Of a DNA stretch of 64,000 nt, positions 35,054 through 43,830 are shown piece by piece. Below the pieces are notes generated by a model. The model saw nothing but the letters and a program-made list of their open reading frames with translations, did not search any database and was not told where the DNA came from. Numbering within the stretch: the first letter of the stretch is position 1; the number at the start of each line of letters is the position of its first letter. Source of the DNA: Streptomyces inusitatus (GTDB taxonomy: Bacteria; Actinomycetota; Actinomycetes; Streptomycetales; Streptomycetaceae); the NCBI RefSeq assembly GCF_014651115.1, contig NZ_BMWG01000012.1:102070-166069 (forward strand). Reading direction: 5' to 3'. Position numbers and translations under genes: made by a program.

Positions 35054-35887
35054 TTGCTTTCAGGGCAGTGGAGTGTCCAACCATCCGGCCAACGGCCCAG
35101 AGAGTTTCCTGGCAGACCAGGGATGAGAGGCTGGCCGATCCGGCTGGCGCTAAAGGCAGTCGTCTTCGCCCCCTCCGCGCGGCGGTGCCCGTACCGGGCC
35201 ATGGTGCGGCCGGGCGAGTGGTGGCGAGCGTCGGCCGAGACCTCTACGAGGCTCGTGATTGTCGAGATCGTTCGTGATCTTCGCTGCCCGCCAGTCGCAC
35301 AATCCGGACTCTCCGGCAGGCGCAGAGCACTCGCGCCGCGCGCCAGCAGGCCGACAGCCTTCTCGGGGACCTCAGGTCCGCGTGCCTCGCCCCGGTACAG
35401 CTTGTAGCCGTCGCGGGCGAAGGTGAGGAAGTCTCCGTGGCGTCCGAAGCGATACCAGGTGCAGCAACCAGCTGGGCTATGTCATGTGCTCGACTGTTGG
35501 CCAGGAACTCCATAGCCAGTTGAACACGCCTGCCCGTGCCGACCGCTCCAGGGGGTGGGTGTACGCCCTGAACAGGGCAGGAGACATCGTGTTCGCCAAG
35601 GTGGAACTGGAAGACATCCGGAAGAAGACCTTGGAAGAACCGGGCACTGCGGCCCGCCAAGGGCAACCACAGTGGACGCCTGTCCGTGGTGGGCGACGAC
35701 AAGCCGACGATAGCCCGTCCTGGCATGCCAAAGCGGAGCGTCACGGCCATCGCCGAGGCGTCGAGGTCTCCCGTGCCATTCCTTGTACTGGCACATCGGC
35801 GAGAGCGCCTGAGGCTGGCGCGCGCAATGGGGCAGTCACTCACTCCTGCCCGGCCCCAGGCGGACCGGAATCCAAGAAAGCAACCGC
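35054..35887. other. 834-base region without an intact gene next to tRNA-Leu
   Basis: No complete, supportable gene. Two stretches read like broken coding sequence (see the pseudogene entry at 35290-35470 and the plus-strand pieces around 35550-35860, where sense-looking sequence such as LNRAGDIVFAKVELEDIRKK changes frame to GDDKPTIARPGMPK). I see no integrase, transposase or copy of the tRNA 3' end. Confidence 0.45.
35290..35470 (-). pseudogene. Possible decayed gene fragment
   Basis: On the minus strand a frame without start encodes WYRFGRHGDFLTFARDGYK and continues LYRGEARGPEVPEKAVGLL, with normal Streptomyces codon choice, which looks like real protein rather than chance. It has no start codon or ribosome site and no recognisable family. 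I list it as a remnant, with low confidence. Confidence 0.3.
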
Positions 35888-37351
35888 CTACGACTGGACT
35901 TTAGGCACCCCGCCCTTGCGGCCGATCGAGAAGGCGATCCGGTACACGTCTGGAAGGTCGATCCGGCCGTCCTTACGGCGGCGCATCACGCCAAGTGCCA
36001 TTAGTTCGTCGATCAGACGCAGGTAGTCATCCGCGTACCGCGGTCCGGTCCGGACCTTCGCCTCATCCCCACCCGTATTCGCCCGATCGGCCTCCCTGCC
36101 CAGGGTGGCCGTCAGATTCGACCCCTGCCAGAGGTCCAACACAAGCTTCTGATCAATCGGCACTTGCTGGCCCGCCAGTGGTTCGATGACCGTTCGCACC
36201 CATGGCATGTCCTCGCGGATCTCATTGACGCGAGTCTGCGAAGCCGATTGGACGCCCTTTCGGATGCCTTCGTGATAAATGGCGTATGGATGGCTCGCAT
36301 ATTTCCCTCGCGTCTCGTCCACAGCCATGTTCAGAGCATTGAGAAAGCTGCGAGGGCTCACCTGTTCAACACCATCCATGAGGTGGTTGGGCAACCAGGT
36401 GTACGTGATTCCCTTCCGGTAATTTGCCCCCATGTACGGGCCGGCCAACTTACTGAATACAGAAGCCTGGATCTGCTCGTCACCAAGAAGCGTGGAGGGG
36501 AGAAGATTCCGTCCGGCATGCTCTGTCCAGTTGCCGGTCGTAGACCGGAAGCTCGCAGACTCAACGCTTTCATGATTGCCAAGATAATGGAAGAACAATC
36601 CGTACAGATTAGTAGTCGTCCACTGAAGACTGGCGGCGTTCGACGTCAGTTTCGATGCGTCGGGGAAGTGGAGAAGCGCTCCGTCGAACATGTCGGGGCG
36701 AATGAAAATTTTGCATCGAATGTTCTTAGTGCTCAACCGCATCTCCAGAGCCAGCTGAAGAATTCCTGCGACAAGTCGGTCCGCTTGAACCCGGACCAGA
36801 TGAAGGTGTTCCAGCGCATCGAAGAGCACCAAGTGCGTAATCTTATCCGCTTGAGCCTGCTTGTCGGCCCGGGCAACAGTCCGATCCCGCGCTCCCGGAT
36901 TGGACTGCACCCAGGCGATGCGGTCCTCCCAGTCCATCTCCCCGTGGAGTTCAGGCTGCCCTAGCGCTACAAGAAGCACGGCATTCCAAAGGTCGTAGGC
37001 ACGCACGCCGCTGTCCACAAGACTGGCCAGCTCACCTGCTCCCGGGTACAGATCGGGATTCAATATCGCACTGTAACCAGGTGAAACCTTCAGGTTCCGA
37101 AGCCGCTCGATACGGTACTCCTCCGCAGCGACATCCCGTAGCTGGTCGTCCAGCAGGGAACGACACCAGAAGGTCTTACCCACCCCGCGCCCGCCTCGCA
37201 CCACAGTAGTGTCGACGTGAAGCGCAAGACGATGCGAGTCCGGAGTGAAGAGGTTGAAAAGGGTCGGTTCGACCGTGTCCGCGTCCTGCGCGGGAGGGAG
37301 TGCGGATACCAGCAGGTTCCGGTAGTCCTCAGCTTCGAACAGGGCGGTCAT
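35888..37351 (-). CDS. P-loop ATPase, last gene of the island operon
   Basis: A 487-residue ATPase with Walker A GGRGVGKT (53-60) and Walker B-like LVLFDALEHL (174-183), an hhhhDALxx pattern seen in STAND/KAP-type NTPases. The C-terminal 60 residues (YLRLIDELMALGVMRRRKDG...) look like a winged helix. No effector domain is recognisable. It starts at an ATG overlapping the upstream ATPase stop (ATGA, 37348-37351), with AAGGA before it. Codons such as ATT, AAA, AGT, ACT and TTG are common, unlike flanking genes, which suggests recent transfer. A role in sensing or signalling within a conflict system is inferred only. Confidence 0.72.
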   Translation of the reverse strand: MTALFEAEDYRNLLVSALPPAQDADTVEPTLFNLFTPDSHRLALHVDTTVVRGGRGVGKTFWCRSLLDDQLRDVAAEEYRIERLRNLKVSPGYSAILNPDLYPGAGELASLVDSGVRAYDLWNAVLLVALGQPELHGEMDWEDRIAWVQSNPGARDRTVARADKQAQADKITHLVLFDALEHLHLVRVQADRLVAGILQLALEMRLSTKNIRCKIFIRPDMFDGALLHFPDASKLTSNAASLQWTTTNLYGLFFHYLGNHESVESASFRSTTGNWTEHAGRNLLPSTLLGDEQIQASVFSKLAGPYMGANYRKGITYTWLPNHLMDGVEQVSPRSFLNALNMAVDETRGKYASHPYAIYHEGIRKGVQSASQTRVNEIREDMPWVRTVIEPLAGQQVPIDQKLVLDLWQGSNLTATLGREADRANTGGDEAKVRTGPRYADDYLRLIDELMALGVMRRRKDGRIDLPDVYRIAFSIGRKGGVPKVQS

Positions 37352-38688
37352 CTCGGTCCTTCGATCATCAGGTTGGTGGTGGTCTCCAGAAAGGAATCGT
37401 ACGCGGCTCGAACGAAGGCCCGCTCGTCCCAGCCTGGTGTAGCGACGGCATCGAGGCCGACTAGCTCAGCAGAGAAAAGGATGGGAATGGGAGAGTGTGG
37501 TGCCGAATCATCCTCCGGACTGGGATTGAACCCCGTATCGCCGTCGACAAGGTCGTCATAGAGGACAGAGAAGCATTCCCAAGCATGATCCTGAAAAATC
37601 TCCAGATAGCCAGGACGATCGGCATCCGGGACCATCGAGGCAACCATCCGCAGCTTCTCACGGATCACGGGCGCCTGGCCCGAGGAGAGCCACGCTTTGA
37701 AGAGATCGCGATACCCCGCCCAGGTCTGGCCATTGTCACTGCCAAAGAGCAGGGCAAGGTCGCAGAGGCGCGAGATCGCGACAGCGGCGATGTCATGGAT
37801 GCCCGCTCGACTGTCGAGCAGCACAACGTCGGGGCGACGGCTCTCTCTGGCTACTGCGGCTTCGCAGGCGTGGACTGCGGCCTCCAGCCGGTCCGCGAAG
37901 TCGCCCTGGCCGTGTCCGGGCACATCGGCATAGACACGGTTGAGCTTGTCGACATAGGCATACTCGACGCCAGGTGCCCCGCACCCCCGGGCAGGTGCCA
38001 CCCACAGCTCTCCATTGTTCTGGAGCTGGAAATGCGTGGCCTGGGCCACGAGGTCAAGGCCTTCTTCGTTGCCCAGCGCCGACTCCACCAACTGGTCGAT
38101 GATTCCGTACTGAGGTAGCTGATCCTCAGCGACGAGCAGCGGTCCCGCACCGGGAGACTCGAGGTCAAGGTCGACGACGAGGACGCAGTTTCCTTGCCTG
38201 GCAAGATGCTTGGCCAGCATGAAAGTCGCGGTGGAACGGCCCACGCCACCTTTGAAACCATAGAGCGCGGTACGCGCGGTGCGCACCCCTCCCAATTCCA
38301 CTTCCGGGGTGCTCACCCGTGCCCAGTCCCCGCCGACGACAGTGTTGTCGAGCCAGCGGATGCTGCCTTGACCGACTTCGGGGACATAGCCGAGTTCAGC
38401 GACTGCGCGGGCAGAAGCGAAGTAAGCGTCTGGCTGGAAGAGGCTAGAAGCGAGGAGTAGGGGTCGATCTGCCGCATACCGGCCCAGGGTGCTGGTGAAT
38501 CGCTCACGCCAGGCATCGGTCTTGGCTGTGGCGACTTTGGTGGACCGGTCATCCAGAAGCAGGGAGAGCCGGCCGAAGATGTCCCGCACCAGCAGGACAT
38601 CGACGCCTGATGCGGCCGTGTCAAGAGCGACAGTGAGCGCGCGAGGTCGCGCCTCGTCAAAGCGGACTGGATCTGGCGGGAAGGTCAC
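37348..38688 (-). CDS. ParA/MinD-like ATPase with variant KGGVGR P-loop
   Basis: A 446-residue SIMIBI-class NTPase. After an N-terminal domain of about 130 residues of unknown type comes the deviant Walker A FKGGVGRST (145-153): the signature lysine K146 is kept but the usual second lysine is arginine R151. Walker A' is VVDLDLESPG (171-180) and Walker B DVVLLDSRAGIHD (287-299). Such proteins dimerise around nucleotide; the KGGVGR variant forms its own family of unknown function. GTG start overlaps the HEPN-like gene stop (GTGA), and its stop overlaps the next gene, so the three are translationally coupled. Codon use is AT-richer than neighbours. Confidence 0.8.
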   Translation of the reverse strand: MTFPPDPVRFDEARPRALTVALDTAASGVDVLLVRDIFGRLSLLLDDRSTKVATAKTDAWRERFTSTLGRYAADRPLLLASSLFQPDAYFASARAVAELGYVPEVGQGSIRWLDNTVVGGDWARVSTPEVELGGVRTARTALYGFKGGVGRSTATFMLAKHLARQGNCVLVVDLDLESPGAGPLLVAEDQLPQYGIIDQLVESALGNEEGLDLVAQATHFQLQNNGELWVAPARGCGAPGVEYAYVDKLNRVYADVPGHGQGDFADRLEAAVHACEAAVARESRRPDVVLLDSRAGIHDIAAVAISRLCDLALLFGSDNGQTWAGYRDLFKAWLSSGQAPVIREKLRMVASMVPDADRPGYLEIFQDHAWECFSVLYDDLVDGDTGFNPSPEDDSAPHSPIPILFSAELVGLDAVATPGWDERAFVRAAYDSFLETTTNLMIEGPR

Positions 38689-39182
38689 GTGAGCACTCCG
38701 GCTATGAGAGCCTGCTCGTGCAGGCCGAGAATCCGTTCGGATGCCGCACGACGGGCTCGCACATCAGCCTCGACGACCGAGGATCCATCACTGTAGCGGT
38801 CATGCACACTCCACGTGGCGAACGGTGCCGACCCCGCCAGGATTGCGGACAGAGTGCTCCCAGTGCGTCCACGAAGCAAGAGTGTCGCATCGGATATTAC
38901 GTCTCCCGTGTCGGACCACGCTTCCGGGAGATGCTCGATGTATTTCTGTTTGCCGCTCTGCTGTGGGATGTACGGCTTCTTGGTCGGCTGACCGCCCTGC
39001 TTAACCGGGGCCACCGATACCTGGGTGTACCGCAGCATGAGGCTCTTCAAGGCACATTCCACAGCGAAGCCAAAATGATGGTCCGCGTTGGGGAGTCGGC
39101 CGTCGTCGTGCAGGTAGACCGCGTCGTTGTGGTGACGTAGCGCGGCACTCGCGTAGTGGTCTTCCTTCGAGGTCTGGGGCAC
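38685..39182 (-). CDS. HEPN-like small protein, first gene of the island operon
   Basis: A 165-residue, mostly helical protein. HHFGFAVECALKSLMLR (35-51) matches the conserved helix of HEPN-type domains (G-x-A-x-E-C-x-L-K). I do not see a clear R-x4-6-H ribonuclease motif, so it may be a non-catalytic HEPN or a related toxin/antitoxin-like subunit. GTG start; the ribosome site is weak (TTAGGATTCAGGCT). Its stop overlaps the ATPase start by 4 bases. By analogy HEPN proteins often act as RNases in defence and toxin systems; here that is inference. Confidence 0.6.
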   Translation of the reverse strand: MPQTSKEDHYASAALRHHNDAVYLHDDGRLPNADHHFGFAVECALKSLMLRYTQVSVAPVKQGGQPTKKPYIPQQSGKQKYIEHLPEAWSDTGDVISDATLLLRGRTGSTLSAILAGSAPFATWSVHDRYSDGSSVVEADVRARRAASERILGLHEQALIAGVLT

Positions 39183-39336
39183 AGCCTGAATCCTAAGGCC
39201 CTGCCGCGACTACCCCAGGAACAGTCATTCCATATGACCGTCGCGGCTTTCTGCGGTGCCCGTGCAACCGCGAAGAGAGAGGCGTACTTCCGCCGGTCGA
39301 ACCAGGTACTGGCAGCCTGGGCATAGGGTCGGTGGG

Positions 39337-40278
39337 GTGAGACGCAGACGCAAGGCCCCGCCGTCGCCGCTGGAGCAGCGGGACGGGATCGATCCGGTGC
39401 GGGTGAGGCTGCCGGAGGATCCGGGTGGGGTGTGGGGGACGGTGTACGAGCATCTGGTGGCGCGGTACGGGGACGCCATCGGGCGGGAGCGGGTCGGGGA
39501 GATGTTCCGGGAGGGGAGGATCGTCTCCGAGGAGGGGGCGGTGGGGGTGGAGGAGCCGTATGAGGTGGGGCGGTATCTCTGGTTCCACCGGGAGTTCGCG
39601 GCCGAGGAGCGGGTACCGGCGGAGATCGGGATCGTGTACCGGGACGAGCGGCTGCTGATCGCGGACAAGCCGCACTTCCTGGCGACGACGCCGCGCGGGC
39701 GGCACATCACGGAGACGGCGGTGGCGCGGCTGCGCAGGGAGCTGGGGCTGCCCGGGCTTCAGCCCGCGCATCGGCTGGACCGGCTGACGGCGGGGCTGTT
39801 GCTGTGTGTGGTGAGGCCGGAGGACCGGGGGGCGTATCAGACGCTGTTCCGGGACCGGAGGGTGCGCAAGGAGTACGAGGGGATCGCGCCGTACGACAGC
39901 GGGGTGGCGCTCCCCCGTACCGTGCGCAGCCGGATCGAGAAGGAGCGCGGGGTGCCGGCGGCGCGGGAGGTGGCCGGTGAGCCGAACAGTGAGAGCGGGA
40001 TCGAGCTGGTGGAGCACCGGGGCGGGGTGGGCCGGTACCGGCTGCTGCCGGCCACCGGCCGTACCCATCAGCTGCGGGTGCATATGAGCGCGCTGGGGCT
40101 GCCGCTCCTGGACGACCCGCTGTATCCGGTCGTCCAGGAGCCGGGGCCCGCGCCGGACGACTTCTCCCGGCCGCTTCAGCTGTTGGCGAGGGTGCTGGAG
40201 TTCACCGATCCGGTGACGGGAGAGCCGTACCGCTTCGAGAGCCGGCTGCGGCTGGCCCGGTGGGCCGAGACGGCCTAG
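39337..40278 (+). CDS. RluA-family pseudouridine synthase
   Basis: A 313-residue RNA-modifying enzyme. The catalytic aspartate lies in HRLDRLTAG, followed by the family motifs GRTHQLRVHMSALGLPLLDDPLY. An N-terminal S4-like segment (WGTVYEHLVARYG...REGRIV) may bind RNA. The rRNA or tRNA target cannot be told. GTG start; it marks the return to core, G/C-rich codon use after the island. Its TAG stop interlocks with the stop of the convergent hydrolase in a shared CTAG. Confidence 0.92.
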   Translation: MRRRRKAPPSPLEQRDGIDPVRVRLPEDPGGVWGTVYEHLVARYGDAIGRERVGEMFREGRIVSEEGAVGVEEPYEVGRYLWFHREFAAEERVPAEIGIVYRDERLLIADKPHFLATTPRGRHITETAVARLRRELGLPGLQPAHRLDRLTAGLLLCVVRPEDRGAYQTLFRDRRVRKEYEGIAPYDSGVALPRTVRSRIEKERGVPAAREVAGEPNSESGIELVEHRGGVGRYRLLPATGRTHQLRVHMSALGLPLLDDPLYPVVQEPGPAPDDFSRPLQLLARVLEFTDPVTGEPYRFESRLRLARWAETA

Positions 40279-40904
40279 TGGCCGCGCCGGATCCATTCCG
40301 CGAGCTGGGGGGCCTCGTCGCCGACGGTGGTGGCGTCGCCGTGGCCGGTGCGGACCTGGGTCACCGGGGGGAGGGTGAGGAGCCGGTCGCGGATCGAGTC
40401 GATGATCGTCGGGAAGTCGGAGAAGGAGCGTCCGGTGGCTCCGGGGCCGCCGTGGAAGAGGGTGTCCCCGGTGAAGACGGTGGAGAGCGCGGGGGCGTGG
40501 AGGCAGACCGCGCCCGGCGCGTGGCCGGGGGTGTGGAGCACGGTCAGCTCGACTCCGCCGACGGTGAGGGTCTGGCCGTCGGCCAGCTCGCCGTCGGGGG
40601 CGCGGTCGGGGTGGGTCTGCCGCCACAGGGGAAGATCGTCGGGGTGGAGCAGGATGGGCGCGCCGGTGGCTTCGGCGAGCGCGGGGGCCGCGTCGATGTG
40701 GTCGTTGTGGGCGTGGGTGCAGACGATCGCCCGGAGGGTGCGGCCGCCGAGCGCGGCTTCGATGGCGGTGGCGTCGTGGGCGGCGTCGATGACGATGGCC
40801 TCGGTGTCGTCGCCGACGATCCAGACGTTGTTCTCGACGTCCCAGACGCCGCCGTCGAGGGCGAAGGTCCCGGCCGTGACAAGGTGTTCGATGCGTACGC
40901 TCAT
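40275..40904 (-). CDS. Metallo-beta-lactamase-fold hydrolase, probable S-formylmycothiol-pathway enzyme
   Basis: A 209-residue zinc/iron hydrolase: THAHNDHID (metal motif), HTPGHAPGAV, FTGDTLFHGGPGATG and RTGHGD supply the ligands, as in glyoxalase II-type enzymes. Its ATG overlaps the mscR stop (TGATG), so the two are cotranslated. In actinobacteria this pair is thought to hydrolyse the S-formylmycothiol made by MscR to formate and free mycothiol. A general thioesterase remains possible. Confidence 0.87.
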   Translation of the reverse strand: MSVRIEHLVTAGTFALDGGVWDVENNVWIVGDDTEAIVIDAAHDATAIEAALGGRTLRAIVCTHAHNDHIDAAPALAEATGAPILLHPDDLPLWRQTHPDRAPDGELADGQTLTVGGVELTVLHTPGHAPGAVCLHAPALSTVFTGDTLFHGGPGATGRSFSDFPTIIDSIRDRLLTLPPVTQVRTGHGDATTVGDEAPQLAEWIRRGH

Positions 40905-41989
40905 CAGAATCGCACCACCGAGCGGAGGACGTCGCCCTCGTGCATGCGGGCGAAGGCCTGCTCGACGTCGCCGAGTCCGATGGTCTCGGTGACGAACGCG
41001 CCGAGGTCGATCCGGCCCTGCTGGTGGAGGTCGATCAGCATGGGGAAGTCGCGGGAGGGCAGGCAGTCCCCGTACCAGGAGGACTTGAGCGAGCCGCCGC
41101 GGCCGAAGACGTCCAGGAGCGGAAGTTCCAGCTTCATCTCGGGGGTCGGGACGCCGACGAGGACGACCGTGCCCGCGAGGTCGCGGGCGTAGAAGGCCTG
41201 GCGGTAGGTCTCGGGGTGGCCGACCGCCTCGATGACGACGTCCGCGCCGAAGCCGCCGGTGAGTTCGCGGATGGCTTCGACAGGGTCGGTGGAGCGGGAG
41301 TTGACGGTGTGGGTGGCGCCCATCGTCTTCGCCGTCTCCAGCTTGCGGTCGTCGATGTCGACCGCGATGATCCTGGCCGCGCCGGCGAGGCGCGCGCCGA
41401 CGATGGAGGCGTCGCCGACGCCGCCGCAGCCGATGACGGCGACGGTGTCGCCCCGGCCGACCTCGCCGGTGTTGATCGCGGCGCCGATGCCGGCCATCAC
41501 TCCGCAGCCGAGCAGCCCGGCGACGGAGGCGGAGACGGCGGGGTCGACCTTGGTGCACTGGCCGGCCGCGACGAGGGTCTTCTCGGCGAAGGCTCCGATG
41601 CCGAGGGCCGGGGAGAGCTCGGTGCCGTCGAGCAGCGTCATCTTCTGCCGGGCGTTGTGGGTGTTGAAGCAGTACCAGGGGCGGCCGCGCAGACAGGCCC
41701 GGCAGTTTCCGCAGACCGCGCGCCAGTTGAGGATGACGAAGTCGCCGGGGGCCACATCGGTGACGTCCGGGCCGACCGACTCGACGACGCCCGCCGCCTC
41801 ATGGCCGAGGAGGAAGGGGAAGTCGTCGTTGATCCCGCCCTGCTTGTAGTGCAGATCGGTATGGCAGACCCCGCAGGCCTGCACCTTGACCACGGCCTCG
41901 CCGGGCCCGGGGTCGGGGACGATGATCGTCTCCACCCGTACCGGCTCGTTCTTGCCGGGTGCGATCACGCCTTGCACCTGCTGCGACAT
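40904..41989 (-). CDS. mscR: S-(hydroxymethyl)mycothiol dehydrogenase / nitrosomycothiol reductase
   Basis: NAD-dependent, zinc-containing medium-chain alcohol dehydrogenase that oxidises the formaldehyde-mycothiol adduct and can reduce S-nitrosomycothiol. The 361 residues have catalytic-zinc CGVCHTD and HE, the structural zinc set CGNCRACLRGRPWYC, and NAD motif GCGGVGD. Start MSQQVQGVIAPGK with AGGAA upstream is the conserved one. It works with mycothiol from mshC in this window and with the coupled beta-lactamase-fold hydrolase. Confidence 0.93.
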   Translation of the reverse strand: MSQQVQGVIAPGKNEPVRVETIIVPDPGPGEAVVKVQACGVCHTDLHYKQGGINDDFPFLLGHEAAGVVESVGPDVTDVAPGDFVILNWRAVCGNCRACLRGRPWYCFNTHNARQKMTLLDGTELSPALGIGAFAEKTLVAAGQCTKVDPAVSASVAGLLGCGVMAGIGAAINTGEVGRGDTVAVIGCGGVGDASIVGARLAGAARIIAVDIDDRKLETAKTMGATHTVNSRSTDPVEAIRELTGGFGADVVIEAVGHPETYRQAFYARDLAGTVVLVGVPTPEMKLELPLLDVFGRGGSLKSSWYGDCLPSRDFPMLIDLHQQGRIDLGAFVTETIGLGDVEQAFARMHEGDVLRSVVRF

Positions 41990-42157
41990 CGAATTCCTGC
42001 CCTTCTGCACGCGTCGGTCGGCCGCCGCGGTGGCTTGTCGGTGGGACATGCCGCGGCGGCCGGTACGCACGTTACACACCGGGCCGTACGGGGGTGTTTT
42101 CGGCCGGTTTGAGAGGCCGGTTCAGGAGCTGGTCCAGGGCCGGTCCAGGGAGCGGGC

Positions 42158-43618
42158 TCAGGCGTCCCGGCGCTCGGCGGCGAGGGTGTCCACCCGTCCG
42201 CGCACCATGAACCAGCCGCCCACCAGCGCCGCGGCGATCAGCGGCAGCAGCATCACGGTCGTACGCCCGATCCCGCCGCCCCACCACATCAGGAAGAGGA
42301 CGCTGACGAGGAAGACCAGGGTGACGATCTGGGTGTACGGGGCCCAGGGCAGCCGGTACGAGGGGCGGGTGAGCCGGCCGTCCTGGGCGCGCTGCCAGAA
42401 GAGCAGCGAGCAGATCATGATCATGCCCCAGGTGCCGAGGATGCCGAGGGAGGCGAGGTTGAGGACGATCTCGAAGGCCTCGCCGGGCATGACGTAGTTG
42501 AGTCCGACGCCCGCCATGCCGAAGGCGGCGGTCAGCAGCACTCCGCCGTAGGGGACCTGCCCCTTGTTCATCCGGCCGGTGAAGCGGGGCGCGGACCCGG
42601 CGAGCGCCATGGAGCGCAGGATGCGGGCGGTGGAGTAGAGGCCGGCGTTGAGGCTGGAGAGCGCGGCCGTCAGGACCACCAGGTTCATCACCCCGGCGGC
42701 TCCGGGGATGCCGATCTTGTCCATGACGGTGACGAAGGGGCTCTCGTCGCCGGAGTAGGCGGTGTACGGCAGGAGCAGCGCGAGCAGGGCGACGGATCCG
42801 ACGTAGAAGATGCCGACCCGCCACATGATCGAGTTGATCGCCCCGGGCATGACCTTCTCGGGGTTCTTGGTCTCGCCCGCGGCGACGCCGCACAGCTCGA
42901 CGGAGGCGTACGCGAAGACGACGCCCTGGATCACCAGCAGCATCGGCAGCATGCCGAGCGGGAAGATCCCGTCGTTGGCGGAGATGGTGGAGAAGCCGGG
43001 GGTGTGGCCGCCGATCTCCTTCTGGGTGACCAGCAGGAAGATGCCGATCAGCATGAAGGCGACCAGGGCCGCCACCTTGATGATCGCGAACCAGAACTCC
43101 ATCTCGCCGAAGTACTTCACCGAGATGAGGTTGGCCGTCAGCACGACGGCGAGGGCGATCAGGGCGAGGATCCACTGCGGGATGTCGCTGAACATGGCCC
43201 AGAAGTGGGCGTAGGTCGCGGCGGCGGTGATGTCGGCGACACAGGTGGTGGACCAGTTCAGGAAGTAGAGCCAGCCCGCCGTGTACGCGCCCTTCTCGCC
43301 CATGAACTCACGGGCGTAGGAGACGAAGGCTCCGGAGGAGGGGCGGTAGAGGACCAGTTCGCCGAGGGCGCGGACGACGAAGAAGGCGAAGAGGCCGCAG
43401 ATCGCGTAGGCGATGGCGAGGGAGGGACCCGCGCCCGCCAGTCGCCCGCCCGCGCCGAGGAAGAGCCCGGTGCCGATCGCCCCGCCGATCGCGATCATGT
43501 TGATGTGGCGGGACTTCAGGTCCTTGCTGTACCCGGCGTCGCCGGCGTCCACGTGGGAGGAGGCGCTCGCCGGAGGCCCCGCGAGGGGCGGCTCGGCCGC
43601 GGTGGTGCGGTCACTCAT
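42158..43618 (-). CDS. APC-superfamily amino-acid permease (asparagine/GABA-permease type)
   Basis: A 486-residue, 12-helix inner-membrane transporter of the amino acid-polyamine-cation superfamily. The first helix has the AIGGAIGTGLFLGAGG signature that binds substrate; ARILRSMA and ELCGVAAGE are further family motifs. It resembles AnsP-type permeases most, but substrate is not fixed by sequence. The ATG of MSDRTTAAEPP is used; ribosome site weak. The gene has its own AT-rich upstream region. Confidence 0.9.
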   Translation of the reverse strand: MSDRTTAAEPPLAGPPASASSHVDAGDAGYSKDLKSRHINMIAIGGAIGTGLFLGAGGRLAGAGPSLAIAYAICGLFAFFVVRALGELVLYRPSSGAFVSYAREFMGEKGAYTAGWLYFLNWSTTCVADITAAATYAHFWAMFSDIPQWILALIALAVVLTANLISVKYFGEMEFWFAIIKVAALVAFMLIGIFLLVTQKEIGGHTPGFSTISANDGIFPLGMLPMLLVIQGVVFAYASVELCGVAAGETKNPEKVMPGAINSIMWRVGIFYVGSVALLALLLPYTAYSGDESPFVTVMDKIGIPGAAGVMNLVVLTAALSSLNAGLYSTARILRSMALAGSAPRFTGRMNKGQVPYGGVLLTAAFGMAGVGLNYVMPGEAFEIVLNLASLGILGTWGMIMICSLLFWQRAQDGRLTRPSYRLPWAPYTQIVTLVFLVSVLFLMWWGGGIGRTTVMLLPLIAAALVGGWFMVRGRVDTLAAERRDA

Positions 43619-43742
43619 ATGGGGAGGTTCGCCTTCGTGAGGGAGCGTAGGTCGTCAGCAGCCCTGCGATTCTGGCAGTGCTCAAGGTCACACAGACATA
43701 GATCTGAGGTGGTTTTGAGGTTTCAAGCGGGCAAAGCAAGGA

Positions 43743-43777
43743 CCTCAGCAAACCGTGGCAGTAAATCACGGCTGAGG
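43743..43777 (-). terminator. Hairpin past gntR
   Basis: CCTCAG/CTGAGG and CCGTG/CACGG form a bulged two-part stem (43743-43777) around a 9-base loop, about 54 bases beyond the gntR stop; could end gntR transcription before the permease promoter. Confidence 0.45.
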
Positions 43778-43830
43778 GGGACAAACCGACCGGCGGCGGA
43801 GGAAAGCCTTCCGGGAGAGTGGCCGAGGGG

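Noticed and set aside
34937..39336. Integrated element with att sites
   Set aside because: No copy of the tRNA-Leu 3' end is visible near 39.2 kb and there is no integrase or excisionase, so I do not call an active element.
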